A program made the translations under genes and the position numbers. Positions 49,076 to 59,938 of a stretch of DNA of 64,000 bases are shown here, one piece after another. The notes below the pieces were generated by a model. The model had not been told where the DNA came from and ran no database searches. It was given only the letters and a program-made list of their open reading frames with translations. Source of the DNA: Coenobita brevimanus (taxonomy: Eukaryota; Arthropoda; Malacostraca; Decapoda; Coenobitidae); NCBI GenBank assembly GCA_032717465.1, contig CM064681.1, forward strand, positions 15,791,528-15,855,527, read 5' to 3'. Each line of letters begins with the position of its first letter. The first letter of the stretch is position 1.

Positions 49076-50424
49076 GGATGACGTGCCCTGATGTAGGCCA
49101 CTCTGCTTCATCAAAGTGGAGGAGCTTGTCAACTATCTCCTCGACAAATTCCAGCAGACTGACCGACCCACGCGGGCACTTCTTGTACAGGGTGAACCCG
49201 TTGAAAATGACCATCTGGATGAAATAGAAGGTGATCTTTATGGTCCATTTCACGATCTGCCGCTGGATGGGGTAATACTGGGCCATCTGGTCGAAGTGGT
49301 CCACCCCACCCATGTGTCAATTGTACTCCTCCTTCACGACGAGCTTGTCCACGATCTTCTGGACATAGGTTGTCCTCCCGTCAAGACCGCTGGTCTTCCC
49401 TCGAACCTGCTTTTAGACGGTGCTTGAGCTGTGGAAGGTGGAGACCATGTTGATGATGCACTTGTCCTTCCACAGCAACACCATCATATTGTACTTGTGC
49501 ACTGCTGCCATACCCCCCTCTGGCAGGCTCTTGGCCCTGGCGATGGCCTGCAGCAGCTTTGGTGTTCCTCTTGCCAAGCGTAGGGTCCCACACACATAGG
49601 TTCCTGCATTGAAAAAGGGCTCACACAGGGATACAGAGTTATAACAGTTGTCCATGAAAACTTTGTATCCCTGGTCCTCCAGCGGTTGTACGAGGCTTCA
49701 AACAGTGGTCTTTAGCACCTTCCTCTGCCCTGTATACACCTCAAAGTTCCAGATGCACCCCAAGGAAGCCTCAGCCAGGATATAAAACTTGATGGAGTAC
49801 TTCGAGGGCTTCATCAGGTTGTAGACGCAGAAGCTGAGGTGCCCCTTCCACGCCAGCGACCTCCCGTCCAGGCTGAGGTGCTCTTCAGATAGGTAGGTGT
49901 CCTGGGACTGCTGAGGGAGGTACTACATCACCGTGCGAACCCTGATGAGCCGATCGCAATTGTCCTGCAGTATAGCAAGTGAGTTGAAGGTATGGAAGTG
50001 TTTCAGGATGGCCCTGAAACACCTCCCACTCATCACTCACTGGAAAAGGGCTAGTTATGGAGACAGGATATCCTCCAGTAATGCCTGATGGTTGGCATAT
50101 TGACCACCACCACACCTGTGAAGAAGTAGAGCCCCAGGAACTTGGCCATCTCCTCTTCATTACAAGTGAACCATGTGTCCAACACAGTCCCCAGAAATGA
50201 CGCGTAGCTGTTGGTCTCATGGGTGAAATATGTCAATAACTCCCTGGTGAAAAACAGCTGGAAGAACTGGAGAGGCATTGTTGGCAGATCCACCCTCATT
50301 CCTGTGGATCCTGTGAAGGGCCAATTACCTGGTGTGAATGGGCCACTGCTCCACCCTGGATCCTCTGCAGCAACACCTCCCGCACTGGTGGCAGTGGGTC
50401 CGCCTACCGACACCCTTCTGCCTC

Positions 50425-52300
50425 CTCAGCACTCTTATGCTGATGACTCGACCCTTCATAGTTCTTTCACATTTAGTACCTCCTTTACACAATTTGATAT
50501 TATAAATTCCCAAATAAACACAGCTATTTCTCTGAACCAGGACCTTTCTAAAATTAATCAATGGGGAAAAACAAATCTGGTCTCATTTAATGCTCAGAAA
50601 ACTATCTATCTATCTATAAACCTAGGCTACTTCCCCCAAGGAAAGGGAGGTAGCCGAGACAAGACGACATGCTCCCCATTTACTCATCCATTCAAACACA
50701 TTCATTCGCATCTTAGCCCCAAGGGGAGAACGGAGAGATCCTCACCCACCACACCGCACAAGGGTCAACTGCGCAATGCAATCAGTGACATCTGCAGCAG
50801 GGCCCGACAGCAGAGCTGGTTTACCCCTGCCACATCATAACAGACCCATCCCCTTACCCGCACCTGACCTGACTACCTGATCAGACCTAATGCGGGAGAA
50901 TATCTCCTCAGGGCTGCGTCATCACTTATTCATTCACAATTTCTCTCCATTTATTTCTGTCACGCACAGCTTCCTTGCTCAACAGACATCCCTCTCGCAT
51001 CCAGTACTCTCTTCACACTGTCCATCCATCCTATTCGTGGTCTTCCTCTCAGCCTTACACCTCTCACATCAGATCTAGTTGTTTTTTTCACCAATCGCTC
51101 ATTATCCATTCTCTCCATATGCCCAAACCATCGCAACATCCTCTGCTCAACTCTACCAGCCATCTCCCAAACAACTCCAGTTCTCCTTCACACTTCATCA
51201 TTTCGCACTCGATCCATACGCGTCACTCCACACATACTCCTCAGACACCTCATCTCCATTACATTCAAACTTTTCCTCTCTGCTACACCCATATTCCATG
51301 TTTCAGCCCCATATAACGCAGTCGGTACCACAACACCCTCATATAACCTTCTCTTTACATCCATTCTAAGCGAACAACATCTAAACACTTTTTTCATTCC
51401 TCCCAGCACCTTTCCTACTTCATTTATTCTAAACTTCACTTCTGCATCTATTCTTCCATCCACAGCAACATGTGACCCTAGATATTTAAAACACTCTACC
51501 TCCTCAAGCAACTCGCCATTCAAAGCTATATTCATCCCCCTACCATCTACCAACCTCGTACACTTCATCACTTTACTCTTATTCTTATTTACTTTCAATT
51601 TTCCCCTTTCACACACCCTTCCAAACTCCTCTACCAACTGTCTCAATCTCTCCTCCAACAGAAAGAATCCCTCAGACTCTCACATAATTTTAAATGATGT
51701 CAATATTCCCATATCTACTACAATTGATATCCTAGGTGTTAATCTAAACCTCAACCTAAGCTGGACAGCTTATTTTACATCCCTTGCTAAAAATCCTTCC
51801 AAAAAATTGGGACATGTACAGAGATCGTGAGTTCTCTGACGAGCAGATGGCCACAATATACAAAAGTCATGTGCGTTCTCAGATTGAATACTGTTCACCA
51901 CTGTGGAGTGGATGTGGAGCGGTTGCATTGAGGCAGTTGGACAAAATTCAAAATAAAGCCATTAGATTAATCAATAATCCTGCCATCACGCAAGACCTTC
52001 CTCTATTATCGGTAGAGATGTTGCTTCTTTAGCATTATTTTATATATATTTTTACCATAAGTGTTCAGACGAACTGGCTTCAATTGTTCCTCCCCTTCAC
52101 ATTTTTTCCCAAAATACTCAGGCAGCTGGGAGTGCCCATGATTTCACACTATCTTCCCCGCAATGCAGAACCTCTGCTTATCAAAATTCATTCATCCCTA
52201 GAACTACTACTCTCCGGAATTCGCTTCCTGGGAGTTGTTTCCCACAAATATTTGATCCACTTCAGTTTAGGTCCAGTTGTTATGGGTATTTTATGAATGG
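50425..52300 (+). pseudogene. Jockey-like LINE B, RT 3' half, split by an RTE-A insertion
   Basis: The left part (50425-50600) encodes SYADDSTLHSS, then KINQWGKTNLVSFNAQK. The right part (51659-52300) continues with DILGVNLNLNLSW, the frame 51784-52032 (MATIYKSHVRSQIEYCSPLW, then IQNKAIRLINNPAITQDLP) and the NSFIPR-like end near 52180. Motif wording differs from Jockey-like A1/A2, so it is a separate subfamily. The 5' end joins the piggyBac remnant at about 50425, and the 3' end runs to an AT array at 52371. Confidence 0.84.
50601..51658 (-). mobile_element. RTE-A 3' fragment inserted in Jockey-like LINE B
   Basis: Minus-strand coding (51658-51188) begins EERLRQLVEEFGRVCERGK and matches the RTE-A copy at 15385-15850 nearly word for word. 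The same stop and 3' non-coding region follow, ending in (TATC)n at 50603-50621. CAGAAA flanks both sides (50595-50600 and 51659-51664), a convincing target duplication. It is 5'-truncated within RT. Confidence 0.92.
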
Positions 52301-52362
52301 AGGATGCCTTTAGGCACATGGACTTATTTTTTTTCCCTTTTGTTTTTCCTTCCTCCATTCAT

Positions 52363-52370
<8 letters not shown>

Positions 52371-52428
<58 letters not shown>
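52371..52428. repeat. (TA)n microsatellite
   Basis: A pure TA run at the 3' end of the Jockey-like LINE B. Confidence 0.96.
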
Positions 52429-52432
<4 letters not shown>

Positions 52433-52469
52433 TTTCCCAAGGTTCCCGCAACACATGATACTATCTCTC

Positions 52470-53410
52470 GACAAGCACTCGTTACACATATCACTAACAT
52501 TTTATTATAAATCATAAATATTCAACAACTGTCTTAGCAAAGTACAGTGCTTGTCCACTGACGGATGTCGTTGCCCGGCGTCCTTACGTCATCTGCACAT
52601 CTGCTGCTAAGGTATCACTGACATACACTACACACCCACAATAGCCCAACAAACACTCGTGATACGTATCACAATCATTTTGTATAAATCATAAATAATC
52701 AGCAAATGTCTTAGCAAGTTACAGTACCTGTTCAATGATGCACGTGGTTGCTAGGCATCATTATGTCCCAACACACCTGCCAATAAGGTATCGCTAACCT
52801 ACATACGCACCCACAAAATTCCTTCATGAACACTGCACATTTCACGTTCATTGTACATAAAGTCTAAGTTCTCACTAAATGTCTTAGCAAGTTACAGTAC
52901 CTGTTCAATGACATCCGTGGTTGCTAGGTCTCCTTATATCCCCACACACCTGCCACTAAGGTATCGCTAACCAATGCTATGCACCCACAGAATTCCTTCA
53001 CGAACACTCACTGCATATTTCATGTTCACTGTACATAATGTATAAGTTCTCACTAGATGTCTTAGCAAGTTACAGTACCTGTTCAATGACGTCCATGGTT
53101 CCTAGGCATCCTTTCGTCCCCACACACCTGCTGCTAGGTATCGCTAACCTACGCTATGCACCCACAAAATTCCTTCACGAACACTCGCTGCACATTTCAC
53201 ATTCATTGTACATAAAGTATAAGTTCTCACTAAATGTCTTAGCAAGTTACAGTGCATGTCCAATGACGTCCGTGGTTGCTAGGCGTCTTTATGTCCCCGC
53301 ATGCCTGGTGCTAAGGTATTGCTAACATACGCTACGCACCCTAAATTATCCCTTCATGAACACTTGCAGTGGAATTCATGAACACTTCACATTAAATCAT
53401 ACACAAATAC
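52470..53410. repeat. ~176-bp satellite, about five units
   Basis: The phrase TCTTAGCAAGTTACAGT recurs at about 52532, 52710, 52883, 53062 and 53237, spacing 173-179 bp. It is followed each time by a GTTCAATGACGTCC-like and CTAAGGTATCGCTAAC-like block. The middle units agree best. No coding capacity is visible. Confidence 0.9.
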
Positions 53411-53450
53411 GTGACTACAACAATGATTCCACCCCTACCTCTGCAGTTAT

Positions 53451-55519
53451 TGTAATGCTGTGTTTTTAAGGCGACTTCTCGTCGTAAAAACACGAGCACT
53501 GGAACGGGGTCCTTTTACTAGACCGGATGTAATGCACTAACAAAGGAACAGGGCATAAAAAGAGACAGTACACCGAATCACATCTATTGCTTAAGTTCTA
53601 CTCATTACAGTGTACATACAACAATATTTGACACATAATAGAACAGAGATACAATATTACACTCGTTTACATAGCCTGATCCAATATACATTAATACATG
53701 GCACAGGGCAGTCGTGGATATGTTTTACTGTTACTTAGATGAGATTTCACTTCACTGTGGTTGTCAGTTTGGATTAATTATCGTGTCACTGGTGGATAAT
53801 AATAAATGGGGGAGTCTCACTTTGGTTCACTGTGATCGGGAGTCTGTGGCGGAGATATTACTATAATAGAGGTAAGGTGCGTATGGCGACATCCGACACT
53901 GTCACCAGGTCGCGGGGGAACACTTCACTTGCCTTTCGGCTCACTCACGCACCTATCTCTAGTTCCACAGAAAACTCCCCGTTTCCTTCCTATAGAGGGG
54001 GACTGAACTGTTTAACGCTTGCACACGAATTTCTATGATACCACTGTTTAATATATCTTTTATTAGACACTGCCACTATGCATTGGATCACTGTCACTGT
54101 ATTCGGGGTCACTGTCACTGTCACTGTTTTACCCTTGTTTCTTGGGTGGTTAAGTCACTGGTACTTACTGTCAGGGAGGCTCCCTTGTTTGGGGCCTCGA
54201 CCTGAGGGGCGGCTCCTTCCTAGGGCCGCGCTGGTGGGGTGCAGGGAGGCCCTGTGGTCTGGGGGCCTCGACCTGATCGGGGGCCCTCGGGGCAAGGGCC
54301 GAACAGTCGGAGGATTCGGGCCTGCTTCCTCTGCTTCCGGGGAGTGAGGGAGCCTGGGTCTCTGTCGTCGTGGACTGCGGTGGAAGGCCTGGGCGTCCTG
54401 GGACTGCGGGTGCTCAGGGGGGAGAGGCGCCGTCAGGGCTGGGCTGCGGCAGCGTCTCCTGTAGGGCTCCGACAGGGCTAAGGAACGCCCAGGTGTGGCC
54501 GGTAAATCCGCTATTGGGCCTTGCCACCACTCTAACGCCTCATCTTGGCCAAGAAGCCTGGATGGCGACGAAGGGCTCCCCGAAGGGAAAGAGGCTAAAG
54601 GGAGACTCACGCTCTTCGTGGTTCCCTGAGTGTGTTCATAGGGCTGAGTTGGGGCTCTACTTCCCCTAATGTGGACTTTGGCTGGAGCCGTGAACTTGCC
54701 CGGCGTGCGAGGGACACCTATAGGGTGATCGAGGTCGCCCTTTCGCCGAGGCAAGAGGCCTTCGACGTGGTGTTCCTCCCGCAGTAGGAGACAAGCCGGA
54801 GTGAGGGGCTCAAGAGCCGCACTCTCTCCAATACGGACAGATCCTACCGTCAGGGAATTCTCCACCCTGGTACGTGCCCCAGCCGGAGCCGAGTGTCTGC
54901 CCGTACAGGAAACGACTAACGGAGAAACGGGATCACCCGTCTGCTCCGGCGAGAGGCCGGCCCCGAGTCGCCGCTTCCGTAATTGGGTAGCGCTACACAT
55001 ACGGCAGCAGGGTCTCTCTACCCTGGACTGTATTCTGGCCGTAGCCAAAGTACAACTGGAGAGGGATGCACACAGGCAACTCTCTCTCCTCAGCGTGTTA
55101 AGGCCGGAGCCTGGGGTCACCTTCCCCTTTACACACTCTGTCAGGCCGTAGCCTGTGTCTATTTCTCTCTTATGGCCGTTGCCTTGGGCCTCTTCCTGCC
55201 CTTGGGCCTCTTCCTGCCCTAGAGGGTGTAACAAGACCGTCAAGACGGTGTTACCTGGGACTGACCTCTTTTCAGTCCCACCCCTGGTCTGACGGTCACT
55301 ACCCAGCCTGCACAGTAGTTCAGTTTGCCTGAACGCCTGGGATTGGGACACTTGAGGGGAATAGGGGCTCAAGGTCGGGATGCCCTGATGACCCTCTTGC
55401 CCGAGGTCACTAACCTCACCGGTGTGTCCTCCTGGGGTGGTGGTGGGGTGGTGGCTCGGCGGTGGTGTGGGGGTGGTGTGGGGGGAGGTCCTGTGGCGGG
55501 CACGGCGGGCATTTTACCA
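53451..55519 (-). repeat. 3' LTR, ~2.07 kb (proposed extent)
   Basis: The outer edge TGTAATGC is fixed by comparison with 60903. The inner edge is inferred at 55519: on the minus strand a purine stretch GCGGAGGG is followed by TGGTAAAATGC, which forms an imperfect inverted repeat with the other edge. The LTR is GC-rich and would contain the 405-codon frame at 54155-55372. Confidence 0.65.
54155..55372 (-). CDS. Unrecognised 405-codon frame inside the proposed LTR
   Basis: The product is arginine-, serine- and proline-rich, lacks predicted folded blocks that I recognise, and contains a short internal duplication (GQEEAQGQEEAQG). It runs in the element's sense direction. In GC-rich DNA long frames arise by chance because stop codons are rare, so this may not be a gene. 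It is listed because its length and orientation deserve a check. Confidence 0.25.
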   Translation of the reverse strand: MSPYSPQVSQSQAFRQTELLCRLGSDRQTRGGTEKRSVPGNTVLTVLLHPLGQEEAQGQEEAQGNGHKREIDTGYGLTECVKGKVTPGSGLNTLRRESCLCASLSSCTLATARIQSRVERPCCRMCSATQLRKRRLGAGLSPEQTGDPVSPLVVSCTGRHSAPAGARTRVENSLTVGSVRIGESAALEPLTPACLLLREEHHVEGLLPRRKGDLDHPIGVPRTPGKFTAPAKVHIRGSRAPTQPYEHTQGTTKSVSLPLASFPSGSPSSPSRLLGQDEALEWWQGPIADLPATPGRSLALSEPYRRRCRSPALTAPLPPEHPQSQDAQAFHRSPRRQRPRLPHSPEAEEAGPNPPTVRPLPRGPPIRSRPPDHRASLHPTSAALGRSRPSGRGPKQGSLPDSKYQ

Positions 55520-57606
55520 CCCTCCGCGTCGTTGAAGTCACGGCCCCCTGACTGGAGGTGGTAGGTGGTGGAGGTGGCTGTCTGGTAGGCCGGGGTAAGG
55601 TGTTGGGTGAAGCTGACCCAGTGCGTGGTGAATTGGTTGGGCTCCTGGTGGGGGCAGAGCGTGAAGTGGAGGGAGGACGGCTGGTTGGTACGGCGTAGGA
55701 GGCGCAGCAGGTGGTCGGTGCCTCTGATTCTGGTTGATGGGTGGTGGTGAGGTTGCCATCGGACCCTTGTTACCTTCATCTCAGGGAATGGTGCCTGGTG
55801 GGGAGATGAAATTTGAATGCTGGAGAGTGATGGGAGGTTGGTGCTTTTATTTGGGCTAATGTGGTGGGAGGAGCGTTGTCCTTTGGGGAATTGGGAGTTG
55901 GGAAAGTTCCAACGTGCTTGGTGGAGGGGTAGGGTTATGGGGGAGGTGTTGGCGGTGGGTGGGGATGGTGGATTTTGGGGTAGGTGTGTGCTGGTTGGGG
56001 GTGTCGGGGTGTATCTTGTGGGTGGGCGTGAGAGTCGTCCCGATCTGGTGGTGGTCGTGGTTATGGTGGGTGTGGGTGGTGAGGCTGGTTGAGTGCGTGG
56101 TGGCGGTGAGGGTGTACGGTGGTGAGGTGGGGGGATGGTTGGTGGTGCGGTGTGACGTGTATAATGGGAGTGGTCATGGGGGAGGGCGGTGGTGGGTGTG
56201 GAGTTGGTGTGATTCTCGGGGGAGGTGGGCGGTTGTGGTGGCGAGGGCGGCCTGGGTGGGGTGGATTGAGGGGTGGTGGGTGGATGAGTGTTCGGTGGGT
56301 GAGTGTCTGGTTGTGAAGTAGGGGTGGTGGTATGTGGTTGCGGTGATGGTGTGTTGGATGGAGGGCTGGTAGGCGGAGAGTTTGAGGAGGGGGGTGAGAA
56401 GGAGTAGTAGTAGGAGTCTGGGGGGTGAAGTTGAGGAAGGTCAGGGTGGCCAGGTGTGCGGGCCTGGGTGGAGGTAGGCTTAGTGCGGGGGTGGGTGGTG
56501 TCGGGTGGGTTGAAGGGGCCCACGTGGCGGTTTCTGTATGTGCGGTGTTGCCCCTGTTGATCCACGGTGACTTGATATGGATTAGGCACTCGCACAATTT
56601 TGTAAGGTCCATTGAATCGGGGGGAGGTCTTCAGTGGGGTAGGGAGGTTTGCAACCACCACAGATTGGCCAGGTGTGTATGGGTTGGAGTGGATTGTGTC
56701 AGGTACTAGATCTTGCTTTGAGTGTAGGTGGTGGAGGCGGCGTTTGAGGTGGTGGAGAGGGTCGGTGTTGGAGGGTGGAGTGGGCGGTTGTAGGTGGTGG
56801 CGGAGGGGTAGGAGTAGGGGTGGTTCCCCGAACACTCTCTCGTGCGGGGTTATTCCATCTTCTCTTGGGCACGTATTTAACCCCCATTGTATGATCTTTA
56901 CGTGTGCAGGCCAGTCTTCATTTCCCGTTTGCGTAATGCGCGTGCGGACTTGGTTCATCAGGGAGCGATGGCTTCTTTCGCATACGCTGTTGCCTTGGGG
57001 CCAGTAGGGAGATGAGTGGGAGATGTTGTATCCAAATATGTTGGCTAGTTCTTCCCAGATTTTCCCCGTAAATTCTGGGGCATTGTCCGAATGGATGGCC
57101 TGTGGAATCCCAAAATAAGGGAAAACATGTCGGGTGAGGGCGTCGGCGACTGACGGTGCAGTGTGGTCCTTGGCGGGGCAGGCGATGATGAACTTAGAGT
57201 ACACATCCACGAAGGTAATTATGTACTTGTAGCCTGATTTTGGTGAAAGGGGGCCGACGACGTCTAGGGAGAGTAGTTGCCACGGTTTTTGTGCTGTGAC
57301 TTTTCGTGTAGGGCCTGGTGTTCGGGTGATGTCTTTGCCAAGAGCGCATGCTCGGCATGATTGTATGATCTTCTTTGCTATGGTGGTTGGGTTAGGGGTC
57401 TAGTACATATCGTTAAAGATCTGTAGCAGCTTCTTAGTTCCTAGGTGGATGCCGTTGTGGGCATGGAGGTGGAGCATGGTGTCGTGGGCCGTGGCTGGGC
57501 TGAGGACAATGTGTCCGTTCGGGTCAAAGAGATGTTTGCCATGTGGGTGGAGTTTGTTGAATGTGGTCTGTGGAATCCAAGTTGGGCGTTGTTTGTTAAT
57601 CCACAT
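55369..57606 (-). pseudogene. Gypsy integrase with long proline-rich C-terminus
   Basis: The frame 57606-57400 holds the zinc-binding start (HAHNGIHLGTKKLLQIF) and ends in a TAG just before the CxxC part, which is readable after it (SCRACALGKD). The 613-codon frame 57210-55369 carries DVYSKFI, the SDNAPEF catalytic block and SVCERSHRSLMNQ with the catalytic glutamate. The GPYKIVRVPNPYQV (GPY/F) block follows. About 350 residues of proline/threonine/histidine-rich sequence extend to the end, and the frame seems to finish inside the LTR. The tail is unusually long for this family. Confidence 0.87.
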
Positions 57607-57726
57607 TTTAACCAGGTCGGGTTCTTCTTTGATAGCGTTGATTGGGAGACGGGATAGGGCATCGGCGTTGGTGTGTAGCTTGCCTGGTCGGTACGCAATT
57701 TCAAAGTCATATTCTTCGAGGGTTTC

Positions 57727-58180
57727 TCACCAGCGTATCAGTTGGGCATTGTTTGTATTTGACTGTCGTAGCCACTGTAGGGATTGGTGATCGGTAATGA
57801 CTACTACGTGGGTGCCCGAGATGTAGGACTTGAAATATTCTAGGGACCAGGTGATCCCTAGGCACTCACGCTTTGTGGCCGCGTAGTTCCGCTCTGCCGT
57901 GTTAAGGGTGCGACTGGCACAGGCGATGATGTGTTCTCTCCCATTTTGTACCTGCACAAGGACAGCTCCTATGGTGATGAGGGACACATCGGTATACAGG
58001 CGGAATGGGAGAGTGTAGTCTGGGAACGTGACTACTGGCGCGGTGGTTAATTTTGATTTGAGGGTGGTGAAGGCTGTTTGTCTTGTATCGGTCCATAGAA
58101 AAGGTTCACCTTTTTTTGTTAGTTCGTGAAGGGGTTTTGCGATGTCAGCGAATCCTTTGACGAATCACCTGTAATACGAT
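57727..58180 (-). pseudogene. Gypsy RNase H segment
   Basis: The frame 57987-57727 encodes SLITIGAVLVQVQNGREHII, then ERNYAATKRECLGITWSLEYF and VVITDHQSLQWLR, the usual RNase H landmarks of Ty3/gypsy. It is separated from the RT frame by a frame change near 58180. Confidence 0.85.
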
Positions 58181-58181
58181 G

Positions 58182-59915
58182 TTAACCCCAGGAATGCTCT
58201 GACTTCGTGCACGTCGCGGGGAGTGGGATGTCTGCGATGGCTCGAAGCTTATCTGGGTCTGGTGAGATGCCCTCGGCATTAATTAGATGTCCCAAAAAGG
58301 AAACTGATCTCTCTGCTAATACACATTTCGTAGGTTTCAGTTTAAGTCCTGCTTGGCGTATGCGGTGAAACACTTGCTTGAGGCGGTGAAGGTGGTCGGT
58401 CCATGTGCGACTGAAAACAATGACGTCGTCGAGGTATGCTAAGCGAGTCTCCCAAGTTAAACCACTAAGGACGGACTCCATTAAACGGGAGAATGTGGCA
58501 GGGGCGTTGCAGAGTCCGAAAGGGAGGACATTGAACTCGTAATGTTTGCCATTGGATGTGGAGAAGGCGGTTTTGTGTTTGTCATTGGGATGCACAGGGA
58601 CTTGCCAGTACCCCGACTGCAGGTCTAAGGTGGAGAACCATGTCGAGCCATGTAAGGAGTCCAGTGAGTCGTCGATGCGTGGCAGGGGAGTGGCGTCTTT
58701 GATTGTGACATCATTTACTCGGCGGTAGTCAACGCAGAAGCGCATTGTCCCATCTTTTTTTCTTACGAGTACCACCGGAGAGGACCATGGGCTAGTAGAG
58801 TTGGAGATTACGCCGGCATCTAGCATGTCCTGGACCTGCTGGTCTTCTTCCTCTCGTTGCTTAGGATTTTTCCGTCGTGATGGTTGGCGAATTGGAGGTC
58901 CTGTCGTGTGTATCTCATGGCTGAGATAGGTGGTATGGCCAAGGTTGGTCGGGCCTGAGGAGAATAGATCTTGAAAATCCAGGAGGAGTTGTCGGAGGCT
59001 GTTGGTTTGGGCTGGGGATAGGTGTGATGGTAGGGTGGGGAGAGTGGGTGGGTCTGGGGGCGGCGTTTGGCATGGTTCGGCTTCTTCAGTGTCGCCGATG
59101 ATGAGTCCTCTTGGTAAGGTCAGTGGTGTGGTAGTGAGGTTGGTGACACGGATTTCTTGGGCATGTGGGGGGAGGAAGGTAGGGCTTACTAGACAGGAAG
59201 AGAGTGGTCCGGTGGGGATGGATGGTGAGAAGAGAACGGAGGTATGGGAAGGTTTGTTAAGTTTTATCCAAGCTTCATGGTGTGGTGGAATGGTGATAGA
59301 GGAGGCGATAGTGGCTGGAAAAGATGGGGAGGGATACAGATGATGAGTGGTGGGTGGTGGTGATGGGAGTCTAGTGGTGTGAGGGGCTGGGTTGGGTTTA
59401 GGTGTGTCTGTGGTATGGGACAGGTGAGTGTCTGATGGTAGTGTGTGGGGGTGGGTGTTCTTGGTGTGCCTTCGATGTTTGTTTCTTTTTTTTTTTTCTT
59501 CCTTATTCTTGACTGCTGGGTGGTTGTGGTGGGCTGGATTGAAGTGGAGGCGGCGTTGATGGCAGTCAATGGTGGCATGTAATTTCTGGAGGAGGTCCAG
59601 CCCTAAATATCCAACGTATTGACTGCATGTTGAGTCGAATATGTTGAAAGGGTGGCTAGTGGATATTTGTTGATGGGTGTGGGTCTGAAGGGCCCGAGTT
59701 TCCCCACGGATAGGCAGGGGGCCGTCCCCTGCATCGACGAGGTTGGCTGAGGTGGGGAAGAGGGGGCCGAATGCACCCATGTGGCGGGAGTAGAAGTGGG
59801 AGTAGAGGCACGATCTGGCTGCTCCCGTATCCACTAGTAGACGTGCCTTGACCCCGTTTAGCCAGATCTTGTTGTAAACAGGGGGTCTGTAGTTGTGTGA
59901 GGTGGCCCCCGCCAC
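58182..59915 (-). CDS. Gypsy protease and reverse transcriptase
   Basis: The open frame has 577 codons. Protease is near the N-terminus (ARLLVDTGAARSCLYSHFY). A low-complexity stretch (His/Pro/Thr-rich) links it to RT. RT motifs are SPWSSPVVLVRKKDGTMRFC, DYRRVND, FSTLDLQSGYWQVPV, LPFGLCNAPATFSRLM and the active site AYLDDVIVFS, followed by KCVLAERSVSFLGHLI. The frame is uninterrupted here and ends at a frame change before RNase H. Confidence 0.88.
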   Translation of the reverse strand: MAGATSHNYRPPVYNKIWLNGVKARLLVDTGAARSCLYSHFYSRHMGAFGPLFPTSANLVDAGDGPLPIRGETRALQTHTHQQISTSHPFNIFDSTCSQYVGYLGLDLLQKLHATIDCHQRRLHFNPAHHNHPAVKNKEEKKKRNKHRRHTKNTHPHTLPSDTHLSHTTDTPKPNPAPHTTRLPSPPPTTHHLYPSPSFPATIASSITIPPHHEAWIKLNKPSHTSVLFSPSIPTGPLSSCLVSPTFLPPHAQEIRVTNLTTTPLTLPRGLIIGDTEEAEPCQTPPPDPPTLPTLPSHLSPAQTNSLRQLLLDFQDLFSSGPTNLGHTTYLSHEIHTTGPPIRQPSRRKNPKQREEEDQQVQDMLDAGVISNSTSPWSSPVVLVRKKDGTMRFCVDYRRVNDVTIKDATPLPRIDDSLDSLHGSTWFSTLDLQSGYWQVPVHPNDKHKTAFSTSNGKHYEFNVLPFGLCNAPATFSRLMESVLSGLTWETRLAYLDDVIVFSRTWTDHLHRLKQVFHRIRQAGLKLKPTKCVLAERSVSFLGHLINAEGISPDPDKLRAIADIPLPATCTKSEHSWG

Positions 59916-59938
59916 CGTGGGGAGGTGCGGGGGCGGGC

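Larger units (their letters stand above)
48361..50413 (-). pseudogene. piggyBac-type transposase, frameshifted
   Basis: The N-terminal block at 50413-50051 carries FFQLFFTRELLTYFTHETNS and EEEMAKFLGLYFFTG, typical of the DDE_Tnp_1_7 family. The core is readable near 49890-49420: SLDGRSLAWKGHLSFCVYN, then NFEVYTG, KVFMDNCYNS and GTLRLARGTP. The frame from 49313 gives GGVDHFDQMAQYYPI and KWTIKITFYFIQM. A Pro/Ala-rich repeat follows. The frame 48732-48361 ends with a cysteine-rich domain (CVLCGLAKM, HICPVCDVPLC) like the C-terminal zinc-binding domain of piggyBac. Frameshifts and a stop after the NFEVYTG block make it inactive. Confidence 0.86.
46925..50420 (-). mobile_element. piggyBac-like transposon, 3' end present, 5' end lost
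   Basis: TTAA at 46925-46928 is followed by CCCTCTCGCACACACATAAG, which aligns with the right end of the non-autonomous element at 25058 (CCCTTTCACGCGAGGATAAG). From this terminus the minus-strand element extends to the transposase N-terminus near 50413, where a Jockey-like LINE begins. The other TTAA end is not visible. The terminal 1.2 kb is filled with degenerate units of about 195 bp. Confidence 0.78.
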
